From positions 248,001 to 312,000 of the forward strand of contig WTXD01000027.1 in assembly GCA_022496205.1 (NCBI GenBank): a stretch of DNA of 64,000 nucleotides, read 5' to 3'. Of the stretch, positions 35,010 to 46,524 are shown one piece after another; positions within the stretch are counted from its first letter, which is position 1, and every line of letters begins with the position of its first letter. A program made the translations under genes and the position numbers. The DNA is from Gloeopeniophorella convolvens (taxonomy: Eukaryota; Basidiomycota; Agaricomycetes; Russulales). The notes under the pieces are model-generated. The model was not told the origin of the DNA, ran no database searches, and worked only from the letters and a program-made list of their open reading frames with translations.

Positions 35010-35330
35010 AGCGACCGTGCTCAGAGGCGCCCAGATGGGGCTTCACGTCGAGCAGCCTCATCTGGGCGCCTCTGAGCACGGCCGCCATCGACACGATAGT
35101 AGTGCGGTTAGGCTTACGCACCGTACGCGACCGTCCAACTCGCTCTAAAGAGGCAGAGAAACTCACTAGAAGTTCCAATGCAAGAGCATGATGGTGAGGA
35201 CTTGCATTCCTAGCGCGCTGAGGTGGGGTCCGGATTTCCGACCACTCAGAGTACCCCGGCGGCCGAAGACAAGGAAGATGCACAGCAACCGCCAACCGAT
35301 GCAATTCAAGTCTCGCATTCGCAGCCTTGT
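35010..35330 (-). pseudogene. Relic of a P450 3' end
   Basis: Minus-strand translations in shifting frames recall the last part of the array's P450s in the right order: NCIGWRL (heme Cys region), then LGMQVLTIMLLHWNF (compare LEMQV...LLENFE in intact copies), then RTVRKPN and LRGAQMRLLDVKP (compare YRKP... and KGAWMGL..KPL). Stops and frame changes interrupt it. It lies immediately downstream of P450-5, in the same orientation, and looks like a duplicated or leftover 3' end. Its tail overlaps the hairpin at 35015-35081. Confidence 0.6.
35015..35081. repeat. Perfect 23-bp inverted repeat (hairpin)
   Basis: The arms 35015-35037 and 35059-35081 are exactly complementary over 23 bp with a 21-nt loop. 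The core of the left arm is GTGCTCAGAGGCGCCCAGAT. A second, overlapping 10-bp inverted repeat (CTCGACGTGA at 35001-35010 with TCACGTCGAG at 35043-35052) shares the loop, so two alternative hairpins are possible. It sits in the tail of the P450 relic. Confidence 0.9.
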
Positions 35331-35506
35331 ACTTCTGTAATCCAGGGGTACTCTCAGTGGCAATTGGCGAAGCGTGCTAGTAGTTGATTGAAGGTCAAGT
35401 TGTATTCTCTTCGTTCAATTCAGGGATTTCTATCTACGTAATGAAGAAGTGCGTTGTCTTCGTTACTTTCTAGTTGTGGAGGTTCGATCGACGGTTTGGC
35501 AGCCCA

Positions 35507-37783
35507 TCAGTTCAGCGGCTTGAGATGCAGGCCCATCCAGGCGCCTTTCTCCCCTTCTACCATGGGAAGCATAGCGTGGCTCGGCTTGCGATAAATGTGA
35601 GTCTTCTCATTCTGAACGGGAAGCTGGATATCGAAGTTTTCGAGGATCGTTGCAATGACGACTTGCATCTCGACGATTCTGTAGAATGTTGTGTGCCATC
35701 AATACCCCAGATTTATATAGAAGACTGCGGTAGATGTCGCTTACGAGAATCTCCAACCGAGACAGGTGCGCGTGCCGCTCGCTATGAACGACCAGGTCAG
35801 CAGGCATATCAAACGGCATGTTGTGCTTCAGTGTCTGATGACTCACAGAAATTCAAACTGTAGCGATGCCATGAGAATGGGACGAAGACTGCACTGATGG
35901 GCTCAGACTCACACATTGCCAAAGACGCCGACAGACGTTTTCCTTTCTTTGTCAGTATCCAAAAAGCGTTCCGGCCTCCACTCGTCTGCATCTTCACCCC
36001 AAATCTGTGGCAGGCTGCACCCATCAGCTTAGGGCCGTGGATGAGTTAAGACATGTGGCTCACCGATTGTAAGCAACAGTTGAGATATCGAGCGGAGTAC
36101 CCTTCTTGACGGGAATGGCTGATATTTGCTCGCCCGATTTCAATGTGATAGGGAACGCAAGAGGGATCACATCGTCGCGCGCCGTCTCCCTGAGGAGAGT
36201 CCATATAATGGGATGCAATCTCATCGACTCCTATAGCAGAAAATGAGAATCAGAGGTAAACCTTATATGCAGGCATAACCAAGGGTCACCTTCATAGCCG
36301 CCTGCATGTACGTCATATTATCGAGATCTGCAGCAGAGAAATCTTCTCCAGCATTCTTCTGACGGATGGCCAGGACCTCTTCCCTGATGCGGACCTGAGA
36401 CTCGGGGTGCTTTGCAACCTCCCAGAAGAACCACGTCAAGGCATTCGCGCTCGTCTCGTGTCCAGTCATAAGGAGGGTTCTAGGTGCAGACGGTGAGCGT
36501 AGGAGGTCAGGTCATTCACATATGGTTACGCACGCCATCTGGTCGATCATTTCCGTTTCGCTGATCTTGCTTTTGGGATCCTCGGACTCGTTCGCGCGCA
36601 GAAGCACACTCATGATGTCTTTTCCATCGCCGCTAGCTATGCTGTCCTTGACCATCTCCCGGGAGAACTTGCGCATATAATCTAGGAATGAGCGGAATCG
36701 ACGGTATTCGCGGATAGGCAAGTAGCGGATGAGGCTGTGGACCGACTCGGGGAGGTAGCTCCATGTTTCCTTGAACATGAGGTCGTACCAGGAAGGGTAG
36801 AGCGTGGAGTCGACACTAGCGGAAGTGCGAGTTATATCGTCACATCGTGTAGGGTTGACAACGGACCGGACTCACAATAGGTTCTCGTATTGCATCGCAA
36901 GCGGGGTCTTAAGCTCGTCAAGGGATCCGAACCGGAAGCCGAAGCCAGCTGGAAAGCAGTCAGCGAGAGAAAACGGATGCCAATTGCCGGAATACCTTCG
37001 CCGATAATATCGAGTGTCAAGCGCGAGAACCACTTGACCACGTTCACCAGCGGTGCTCCATCGGGGTCTTTTGGGACGATATCATCCTTCCACCTTTGAA
37101 CGAGCTGGAATGCAAGTTAGACGATGCAACACTACCCATACAATCAATGATTCACGGGCCTTAGTTGCTGTGCGCTGGAACAAGGGAATAAAAGTCTTCA
37201 GTTGCGTAGGGTGGAATGCAGGAGCTATAATCTTCCGTTGGCGGGTATGTGCCGGGCCTAAGCGGCTCTCAGGACTACTCAAGGTGGATCTCGCAAGAAA
37301 CCCCCATACCCTGGATCGAGATGAGCCCCTTTCCGACTACAAGCTGGTTGAACTTTGCTCTATCTGCTGCCTTGGGGAAGTTGTATCCGGGGGTATGAAA
37401 GATATACTGCAGCGCTTTTGGGTCGGCTAGCATCAGGTGCTCCCGCTGAGGTTGTGGGTAAAGCAGTGAATATATGATATGCTGATGAAGCTCACGCCGA
37501 GACACCCGCTACGACGCCACGCGGTACCATACTGGCGCATCCATTCCAATTCGTTATCGCCAACCTCGCTTTGATAACGAAGGTCGGCCTCGTTCCCTGT
37601 ATCGCAACGTTTAGCTAAGTAGGGAACGGCAACAAAGCCGTGTCCGAACACACCAAGCCAAAATGAGGACGACTCGGGCCCTTGTAGTTTTCTGAGAAAT
37701 GAGCTTCGACGGCGATTGTATGCGTATAGAGGAAAGGCAGCGACGGCTAGAAGTGCTAACAATAAGGTGATGAGTGTCTCCAT
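35507..37783 (-). CDS. Cytochrome P450 (array copy 5)
   Basis: Start METLITLLLALLAVAAFPLY (anchor), then RRSSFLRKLQGPESSSFWL. Motifs are NEVGD-type SEVGDNELEWMRQYG, TRQRKIIAPAFHPTQ, WFSRLTLDIIGE, YLPIREYRRFRSFLDYMRKF, the I-helix TGHETSANALTWFFWEVAKH, the ExxR exon, and the heme loop ASGTRTCLGWRFS. The 11-nt microexon is at 35847-35857. Together with copies 6 and 7 it forms a subgroup defined by the METLI/MESLI anchor, a Glu rather than Asp in the I-helix and the SGTR heme loop. An upstream element shared with them lies 97 bp before the ATG. All exons appear open. It is a microsomal monooxygenase of unknown substrate. Confidence 0.88.
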
Positions 37784-37879
37784 TGTGTGATGGTGGCCCT
37801 TCTCCTCACGTACCGCCGCCTTTTAACTGGTCAGGACCGAATAAATTATGTTCGGCTTTCATGAGTATGCTACTGGTGG

Positions 37880-37899
37880 GTCGGCAATGTCGCTGGGGA
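37880..37899 (-). promoter_or_regulatory. Shared upstream element, P450-5 copy
   Basis: Plus-strand GTCGGCAATGTCGCTGGGGA lies 97 bp upstream of the P450-5 ATG. It aligns with the elements at 42169 and 46505 (four mismatches), which sit 98 bp from their ATGs. Either a conserved regulatory site or residual similarity from tandem duplication would explain it. Confidence 0.4.
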
Positions 37900-39823
37900 T
37901 ATCGACGTGCTTGTGGACATGGGCTCCGTGACACCTGTCATGTTCTCCCAGTGAGCAGACTCGGGGACGAGAGAGCTAAGTTCGTTGGCCAATCCTTAGA
38001 CAGTCCTTGGTACAGCATCCACAATCACATGTGTGCAGATCTCTGAGAAGCGGGTGTATTCCCGTAGGTCCTTGCGTGTCGGTGGCTCGAAATGGCTTGA
38101 TATCGAACCTCCTACGTAACTGGAGAATCGCGCCACGCTTTTCCGCGAAACGCATGCCTATACAGGAGAACATGGCGTTAATATCACGTCGTGGGTAAAG
38201 AAGGGCGCGTTGTTTTTCACATTCGGAAATTCGTGCTGCTCCCCGAGAAGATTGATACAGCGTAGGAAGAGACATCATCTGGGTTCAGCGGCGCACCTTA
38301 GAGCTTTGACTATACACAGAGGGTGAACGCCTCAGAACCTTTCGACGACTTGAGGACATGTCGAGCTCTACGGCGAGCCCGTATTGGTGGCTCAATACGT
38401 GTGCATAACCTACTTGACTCACCAGTTTCTGCGGTAACACCTGCCAAGGTCGGACCAGTGCCATTTAGGGGTTTCCGCTGGCGGCGGCTGGGAGTGTATA
38501 CGGGCGCTTAATGAGAAAACTTCCCACCCTGAGCGTACCGCAAACCCCTATGGTCGACTTGCCATGTACGCACAGTACCGGGCAGTCCTCATAGAACTCG
38601 GACTTGTGCTTTTGCAGTGCTGTATGCCACTGATGCGCACAACGTGATCCGCGTGCGGTGACGCGCTTCGAGAAAATTGCGCGCCATTTTCCGTGAGATA
38701 TGACGACACGAGAGAGAGAAAGAGACCTCCGATGTCCATTTGAGAAGCGCAGCACCGTCATTTGAGAATCTAATCAACGCCCCACTTACACAATCAGCGA
38801 GGCTGCGCGGGGCAGAAAACGGCGCAGGGAACCCACCAAACGAACTATACCGTGCCAACAAGGTTGGCCAGGGACAAATCTGAGTCCCAACTTCAGCAGC
38901 ATTAGCCTTGAATATTTGTACGCCACGATGCCATTGCTCGTACCGAGTGCAGAGGTATAAGTAAGGGTAAAGAAGGCGTACAGTGTGATATACAAATGCT
39001 TGGCACGTCAAGGACTGTCAAAGATTGACAGGCCCCGTTACGAGAGCCATGTGGAACCGTGCCGACTCACCGATGCTGACAGCACATAATGGGGGATCTA
39101 CAGGTATCCAGCTTAAAGCCCGTTGAAGGGGCAGGATAGCATCGTACCAGTGCGTGAAAAAGTCTCATCAACCGCTCCGGGAGTGGCTGGATACTAGAGT
39201 TGTATTCAATAGCCCGAACATGGGGGGTTCGGTTTGTCCGGGGGGTTGTGATCAGAGTTCAGTCAGAGTTCGTGGCAAGCTTGAGCGCTGATCAAGCGCC
39301 AGTTGAAGTGTATCTTACATAACCAGGTCTTCGCACCGGATGGATCCGGGCCGCAGGCGCTAGTTTGTCTCCGATGTGGCTCCGCGGCCGACTGCCTCAG
39401 ACTGGCAGCGCCGGCAGCTTGATCACATTCGTTATGCGATTGAAGCCTTGGGCGGGGGTTGTCTTGACTGCGCTAAACAACGCGTACTTTTAATGTTTAT
39501 CATAGTTGTCCAGGGCACTTGATGGCCAGGAGACCTAAGTTCTAACAGATCTCTTCTCTGACTCCTACACTTACTGGCACATTGAATCTTCCTGGTACGG
39601 CCTATTAACACTGGAGCAGTGCCAAGTACCCATGCGTAGCAGAAACAGGTTATAAGTAGTGGGTGATTGATCGGTCACTAGACGATACCCAATATGCCTG
39701 ATCGTCATGCATTGAACGCCGTACACTCTATTTGGCGGATTCTAGGATACAAACAATTTGTCTAGCTAAACGATGGAGCCCGCCAGTGTATCAATATACA
39801 GCCTCCGGGGATTTAGTGATTCT
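37900..39823. other. 1.9-kb intergenic region with a possible P450 relic
   Basis: Apart from the P450-like remnant at about 38085-38200, no gene is recognised. The minus-strand open frame at 38589-39011 (140 codons) has no recognised family. Confidence 0.4.
38085..38200 (-). pseudogene. Possible P450 heme-region relic
   Basis: A minus-strand frame contains SCIGMRFAEKRGA followed by LRRRFDIKPF. This matches the general P450 pattern CxGxRFA...L..FDI at the right spacing. The invariant Phe-x-x-Gly part before the Cys is not recognisable and no other P450 exon is nearby, so chance similarity remains possible. Confidence 0.3.
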
Positions 39824-42071
39824 CTACTTCTTCAGAGGGGTGACGTGTAGACCCATCCAAGCGCCTTTATACCCGTCTGCCATAGGGAGCATGACGTGGC
39901 TTGGCTTACGGTAAATGTGCGTCTTCTCGTTCTGCTCGGGAAGCGAGACCTCGAAGTTCTCAAGAAGCGACACAATGATGACTTGCATCTCCAAGACCCT
40001 GCGAAAGACGTTAAGCTTTCTATTGACAAGATGCAGAGAGACGCACGAGAATCGCCAGCCAAGACACGTGCGTGTGCCGCTCGCTGCATAATATTGAATC
40101 AGCGCCTTCCGCGGAATAATCACCGGTCAGAGACTCACAGAAGTTAATCCTGGAGGCATCTTAAGCATAAAGGCGAGATACGAACGCGTCAACAACACTC
40201 ACAAATTTCCGAAAACGCCAACTGAGGTATGCTTCTCTTTCTCAGTGTCCAGGAAGCGTTCCGGCCTGAAGTCGTCCGAGTCTTCACCCCAGATCTGCGG
40301 AAGGCTGCTCTTCTTAGATGCCAGCCAATTAAGCATGCGCAGAGCTTACCGGTTGTATGCAACAGTGGAAATGTCCAACGGGGTTCCCTTCTTGATGGGA
40401 ATGGCTGAGATCTGCTCGCCCGATTTCAAGGTAATAGGGAAGGCTAAAGGAACCACGTCGTCGCGTGCCGCTTCCCTAAGGAGCGTCCAGAAAATTGGGT
40501 GCAGCCTCATAGATTCCTATGAAAGCCGAAAGATATAATCAATGGAAAGCTGGGGGCAGAAGTACAGTAAGGTGTCACCTTCATGGCAGCCTGGGTATAC
40601 GTCATGCTGTCCAGGTCCGCGATCGTGAAGTCTTCTTCACCATTCGCCTTACGCGCCGCGAGGATTTCCTCCCGGATTCTGGTCTGTATTTCGGGTTTCT
40701 TCGAGACCTCCCACAGGAACCATGTCAAAGTGTTCGCTGTCGTTTCATGTCCAGCCATCATGAGCGTGCTGCGTTTTCCCAAGCGTGAGCGGAGCGTCGC
40801 TGAGAACTCAATGTGATCGACGTACGCAATTTGGTCGATCACTTCGGTCTCCGTCATCTTGCTCTTAGGGTCCTCTGATTCGTTCGCGCGCAGAAGCACG
40901 CTCATGATGTCTTTACCGTCACCGTTGATCATGCTTTGTTTGACCATTTCGCGAGAGAAGTTGCGCATAAAGTCCAAGAACGAGCGGAAACGGCGGTACT
41001 CGCGAACCGGCAGGTAGCGGATAAGGTTATGGATGGACTCGGGAAGGTAGCTCCACGTTTCTTTGAACATAAGGTCGTACCAGGCAGGATAGAGCGTAGA
41101 ATCGATGCTGCGTGACAGGCATGTTATCTCATCTGATAGAGGGAGAGAGACGCTACGCTTACAACAGCCCTTCGTACTGCATTGCCAGCGGCGTCTTGAG
41201 ATCGTCTAATGAGCCGAACTGGAAACCAAAGCCAGCTAGAGAGAGTCAATGGTCGTATCATGGCGCCGGAAGTGCGCAAACCTTCGCCGATGATATCAAG
41301 AGTGATGCGGGAGAACCACTTGGTGACGTTGATGAGTGGCTTCCCGGTAGGATCCTTGGCAACAACATCATCGCTCCATCTTTGCACGAGCTAAAATAGA
41401 CTTTAAGTCAGGCTCTACCACGATTCGAAAGGATGGCGAATCATTACTTTAGAAGCCGCCTTCTGGAATATTGGAAGGAATGTCTTCAGCTGCGCGGGAT
41501 GGAACGCGGGACCCATGATCTTGCGCTGGCGGAGGTGGGCTTGCCCTGCATCGCTCCGTCAGCATTTCTTCGGAGAATCATCCCCGGTATACAGCACAGA
41601 CCTTGAATCGAGACAAGCCCCTTCCCGACCACGAGTTCGTTGAATTTGGCTCTGTCTGTCGCCTTCGGAAAATTATACCCAGGCATATGGAGGATATACT
41701 GCAGCGCCTTCGGGTCGGCTATCATCAAGTGCTCCCTCTGAACCCTTGCTTAGAAACGGAGAGTACGAGGAGATAATTCTGCACTCACGCCGAGGCATCC
41801 ACTGCGACGCCAGACGCTTCCGTACTGACGCATCCATGCCAGTTCGCGGTCTCCGACTTCGTTCTGATAACGAAGGTCAGCCTCGTTCCCTGCGTTGATA
41901 GGTTAGTTTGTAGTGCGGGGAGAAGTCGAGAATGAGGATACCGAGCCAAAATGAAGATGATTTAGGGCCTTGAAGCTTCCTGAGGAACGAGCTATGACGG
42001 CGATTGTACGCATAGACGGGGAGGACAATGACAGTCAGCAAAGCCAGGAAGAGCGCAATGAGGGTCTCCAT
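39824..42071 (-). CDS. Cytochrome P450 (array copy 6)
   Basis: Start METLIALFLALLTVIVLPVY, then RRHSSFLRKLQGPKSSSFWL. Motifs are NEVGDRELAWMRQYG, LRQRKIMGPAFHPAQ, WFSRITLDIIGE, LIRYLPVREYRRFR, the I-helix MAGHETTANTLTWFLWEVSK, the ExxR exon with a leucine-rich LHPIFW segment, and the heme loop ASGTRTCLGWRFS with the axial Cys. The 11-nt microexon is at 40139-40149. Protein and intron layout are closest to copies 5 and 7, a recent tandem triplication. A TTAAAA box lies about 45 bp and the shared element 98 bp upstream of the ATG. It is intact as far as can be read. Confidence 0.9.
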
Positions 42072-42168
42072 TGTGCTATGATAGGGTCTTTACTCGAAAG
42101 AGCTCCGGTTTTAAGTGCCATGGCGAGCCTCGAAAATTGTCGGTGTTTCTAAATGGATGGAATAAGAA

Positions 42169-42188
42169 GTCGGTGATGTTGCTGGATG
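42169..42188 (-). promoter_or_regulatory. Shared upstream element, P450-6 copy
   Basis: Plus-strand GTCGGTGATGTTGCTGGATG lies exactly 98 bp upstream of the P450-6 ATG. It is identical over 20 bp to the element at 46505-46524, also 98 bp upstream, and is surrounded by sequence that is much less similar. Confidence 0.45.
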
Positions 42189-44126
42189 CTGTCCGTAATG
42201 AGATTCTGCAAATACATGGTTGGAAACATGAGACGGGCACAGCATACCGCTCGTTATGTGCAATATCTGGGAGTAAACCCGCATCCCGAATGGGGAGACT
42301 TGTCCGTGTACCCCAATTTGAAACCATATAGCGATTGCGATAGAAGACGGCCTTTGGTTGGGTAAGTGCGAACGTATCACATGTGGGCAATTCGTGGAGA
42401 ACTAACGGGCATCTGCGGACCGTCATTGAGAGTGTTGGAGAGATCGTCGCATCAAGAACGCAATACGCACCAAGGGGACATCCTAGCATGTTCACAGGTT
42501 ACTACGCATCCGTCCAATCCCCCGACCTCATAAGATACTTACGAACTGATTCGAGGATGCCGCAAGAGTATTAATGCCGTCTTCTATTCCCGGAAGCTCA
42601 ATCCGAAAGAACGACTCCGTGAATTTCTCCAGAGTATGTATCGCGCGCATTTTCATCGGAGTAAACGTGCGACCAGGCACAGTAGTTCGATCGCATCATT
42701 GAGGATGCAAGATAAAAATAGAAACCGCCGGCCCCAAAGCATATAGGCCCAGGTCCCTTTGACGGGGCGGCGTCGACATTCCTCCTCGTACATCAGGGAT
42801 ACTTTGTTTGACATCTCGAGTGGTGAGTGAAGCGCTTGGATCAGTCCCAGCCTGACATGCGATCGACACTGAGCGCGTTTGTCAGTGGACACCACGTCGT
42901 GAATTCTGAACTCACCCAGACTGCCCTCCTTCCCCCAACACCAGCACCCGGATGATAGGTGGCATACGGGACTGCGGGGGGCGCTCGTATTTCGCGATGC
43001 GTCTGCTTCGGGAAATCCCACTGAAATGACACCTAAACTCTCATAATCTGGCTGGTGCATGAAACCGAACAGTCTTCTCTGGATTTCGGACTTGCACCTC
43101 GACGTCGGACGCCCTATGCTATCCGTTGACGTACTGCTTCTGCGAAACTGCGACAGTCTCGTCATCATTACGGCAGTAAGAGGACATAACAGCTTCCGGA
43201 TCGCCACCGAAGCGTAAGTGCCGCCGTCATTGGGGCACATGGATGCCATCTGAAGACTATTGGGACCGACTGATGCTGCACAAAGAAGCATTGGAGTGCT
43301 CACCCGTTAAATTATGCAGCTTCACTCGGTGAGTACACAAAGTGCGGGGCGACCCTTGTCCAAACACCGGTCGGATGTGATACTCACAATGGTGCTGCTG
43401 GCCCGGAGAAGACCCGGCGCTAATTCCCTGCAAAGGACGCTCTGGAGGGGAGTTCGTGACTCGGAGGTTATGGAACTGATGCAAGTGACTTGTAGGCTGT
43501 CATTTCCCAGTCTGATTTCCGATGTCACGGCCCTTCGGGCGATGAGAGTCAAGTAGAGCAGCGAGAGTCGGCAGCGCCACGTCACCATGAGTGGACCGTA
43601 CCTCTATTCATTTCTTCTCAGTTGGTCGGATGTAGGGCGCAGCGCGAGATGGAGGCTCTACCACGATCCCATTGGCACTAGACCCGAGGGAACATGGTAA
43701 AGGTCAGATTTTGTCGAGGTCGACCGTCGGCGCACTGAACAAGTTGAGTCTCGCTCGCTGATTGCCAGCAGAGATCGGGCCGCGTTTACGTCAGACGGGC
43801 ACCCATCTCCGATGAATCGGACTTGCCAGAAACGGATTCCCTTCACTCTGGCGCGCTGCCCAGCAATCAGTGGCCACAGCCTGCCCAAGTACGGTGACGG
43901 TAACACAGCTATTGGGGCACCGTGGTTCGAAAACAGTAAACTCAACGCGCAGGTTCAGAGTGCATCCAATGAACATAGTCTAATAACTGAGATTCCATGC
44001 TATTGGTTCGATTTCAAGCACCCCGTCCAATGGGACGAAGCACCCCGCCATGGTACATCAGCTCGCCATCGACAGCACAGAGCGCCATGATGCCCACGCC
44101 ATCGGCGGCGAACACACCCGCGGTAT
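42189..44126. other. 1.9-kb intergenic region, no recognisable gene
   Basis: The longest open frame (minus, 42653-43303) has a hydrophobic tail but could not be matched to a family or given convincing splice sites. Confidence 0.45.
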
Positions 44127-46407
44127 TCACTCCACCGGGCTGACGTGCAGGCCCATCCAAGCTCCCTTGTGCCCATCTGCCATAGGAAGCATGACATGGC
44201 TTGGCTTGCGATATATGCGCGTCTTCTGGGTCTGTTCGGGGAGCGAAACCTCAAAGTTCTCGAGTATCGCGACGACGATGGTCTGCACTTCAAGCACCCT
44301 GCAGAGGAACCTGGTGAGCGTCTGGCGTTTGGACAGCAGTGAGCAAGGTGACGTACGAGAAGCGCCAGCCAAGGCAGACACGGGTACCGCTCGCTGGGAC
44401 GCGACGACTCAGGACATCGGCATGCCGCCGGTCAACACCCGTACGCACCAAAGTTCAATCTGCAGCATGCCGTAAGTGAGAAGGTGTGCCAGCGCCGGCG
44501 TTAGCTCACACTCACAGGTTGCCAAAGACTCCAACGGAAGTCTTCTTCTCTTTCTCGGTCTCCAGGAAGCGCTCTGGCTTGAACGCATCTGCATCCTCGC
44601 CCCAGATTTGCGGCAGGCTGCAGCTGCCCTTAGCTGCACATTGAGGAAAATACGTGTTGCGTGACCTACCGGTTATAGGCGACGGGAGAAACGTCCAGCG
44701 GGGTGCCCTTCTTGATAGGTATGGATGTGATCTGCTCGCCTGACTTCAGAGTAATCGGGAATGCGAGCGGGATCACGTCATCGCGCGCCGCCTCCCTGAG
44801 AAGCGTCCAAAAGATGGGATGCAGCCTCATCGACTCCTGCATTAAAGGGCGGCGATGCGAGGCAATGCTTAGCTCGTGGCACCGGGGTAAGCAGAGCATA
44901 CCTTCATAGCGGCCTGGGTGTACGCCATGCCATCAAGGTCTGCCGCGGAGAACTCCTCCCCGCCATTCGCCTCGCGCGCAGCGCGGACCTCCTCTCGGAT
45001 GCGCGTCTGCACGTCGGGGTGCTTCGATAGCTCCCAGAAAAACCAGGTCAGCGTGTTCGCCGTCGTTTCGTGCCCGGCCATAAGAAGCGTGCTGCGTCCG
45101 CCGGTCCAGGAGGTCAACCAAGATGGGACATTCCAGTAAGGACTGACTCACGCAATCTGGTCAATCACCTCGGTCTCGCTCATCTTGCACTTTGGGTCCT
45201 CGGACTCGTTGGCGCGGAGGAGCACGCTCATGATGTCCTTCCCGTCGCCGTTGACCATGCTCTGCTTCACCATGTCCCGGGAGAAGCTGCGCATGAAGTC
45301 CAGGAACGAGCGGAAGCGGCGGTACTCGCGGATCGGCAGATAGCGGATGAGGTTGTGGACCGGCTCGGGGAGGTAGCTCCACGTCTCCTTGAACATCAGA
45401 TCGTACCACGATGGGTAGAGGGTCGAGTCGACGCTGTATAGCGCGTGAGCCACCTCGCGCGCAGGCGGAGCATGACCGCGCACTTACAACAGGTCTTCGT
45501 ACTGCATCGCCAGGGGAGTCTTGAGGTCATCCAAGGAACCGAATTGGAAACCAAAGCCGGCTAGAGCGGGGTCAGCGATGGTCAAACCAGAGGAGAGCAG
45601 CCGATCGAACACACCTTCGCCGATGATATCGAGGGTGGCGCGGGAGAACCACTTCGTCACGTCCACCAGCGGCTTGCGATTAGGGTCTTTGGCGACAAGG
45701 TCATCCCTCCATCTTTGGACGAGCTGAGAGCGTCCGTGAGCAACCGCTTCTAATGGCGCGTAGCCTGAAGCCCTACCTTCGTAGCGGCCTTCTGGAACAC
45801 CGGTATATGGCTCTTCAGTTGCGCAGGGTGAAACGCAGGACCCATAATTTTCCGCTGGCGAAGGTGGGCCTGCCCTGCATGGGCCTTTTAGCGTCTGTCC
45901 GCACACGAGCCAATTGCGACCAGCACGGACCTTGTATGGAGACGAGCCCCTTTCCAACGACAAGCTCGTTGAACTTGGCCCGGTCCGTCGCCTTGGGATA
46001 GTTGTATCCGGGCATGTGGAGAATATATTGCAGCGCCTTTGGGTCGGCGATCATGAGGTGTTCTCTCTGCGGCGCCGCTCAGTGATGGGCCGGGGCGCGT
46101 TATCGAGCGAGCGTGTACTCACACCAAGGCATCCGCTGCGGCGCCACACGCTGCCGAACTGGCGCATCCATTTCAGCTCGCAGTCCCCAACTTCATTCTG
46201 GTACCGCAGATCAGCCTCGTTCCCTGGGTTCGCCAGTTAGTCTAGGTGAAGTACTGGAGATGATCCCCCAAACTCACCGAGCCAGAACGAGGACGGCTTT
46301 GGCCCTCGCAAATTTCTGAGGAATGAGCTGTGGCGGCGGTTATAGGCATAGAGCGGGAGCACAACAACGGCCAGTAGAGCCAAAAACAGAGTGATCAGAC
46401 TCTCCAT
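44127..46407 (-). CDS. Cytochrome P450 (array copy 7)
   Basis: Start MESLITLFLALLAVVVLPLY at ATG 46407. The frame is open further upstream, but this start matches copies 5 and 6. Then come RRHSSFLRNLRGPKPSSFWL, LRQRKIMGPAFHPAQ, WFSRATLDIIGE, LIRYLPIREYRRFRSFLDFM, the I-helix MAGHETTANTLTWFFWELSK, ESMRLHPIFWTLLREAARDD (ExxR) and the heme loop ASGTRVCLGWRFS. The 11-nt microexon is at 44449-44459. Third-position GC in the exons around 45.2-45.4 kb is visibly higher than in the other copies. A TATAAAG box lies about 40 bp upstream of the ATG. It is the last intact copy of the array. Confidence 0.9.
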
Positions 46408-46504
46408 CAGGATAGCTGCATCCTTTCCTCGTATTCGCTGCTCAGCTTTATAACTGACGAGTCTCAGGCGACTAGTAAGGGCCGCCATGCAGGCCCCTTG
46501 GCAA

Positions 46505-46524
46505 GTCGGTGATGTTGCTGGATG
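46505..46524 (-). promoter_or_regulatory. Shared upstream element, P450-7 copy
   Basis: Plus-strand GTCGGTGATGTTGCTGGATG lies 98 bp upstream of the P450-7 ATG and is identical to the P450-6 element. Confidence 0.45.

Noticed and set aside
42653..43303. Minus-strand 216-codon frame, considered as a 7TM (DUF6533-like) gene
   Set aside because: A segment with VSLMYEEECRRR...YMLWGRR vaguely recalls that family, but the flanking sequence does not follow and no splice sites give the next helices.
22194..46407. Interpretation as a complete secondary-metabolite cluster
   Set aside because: No PKS, NRPS, terpene synthase, methyltransferase, transporter or pathway regulator was recognised among the P450s.
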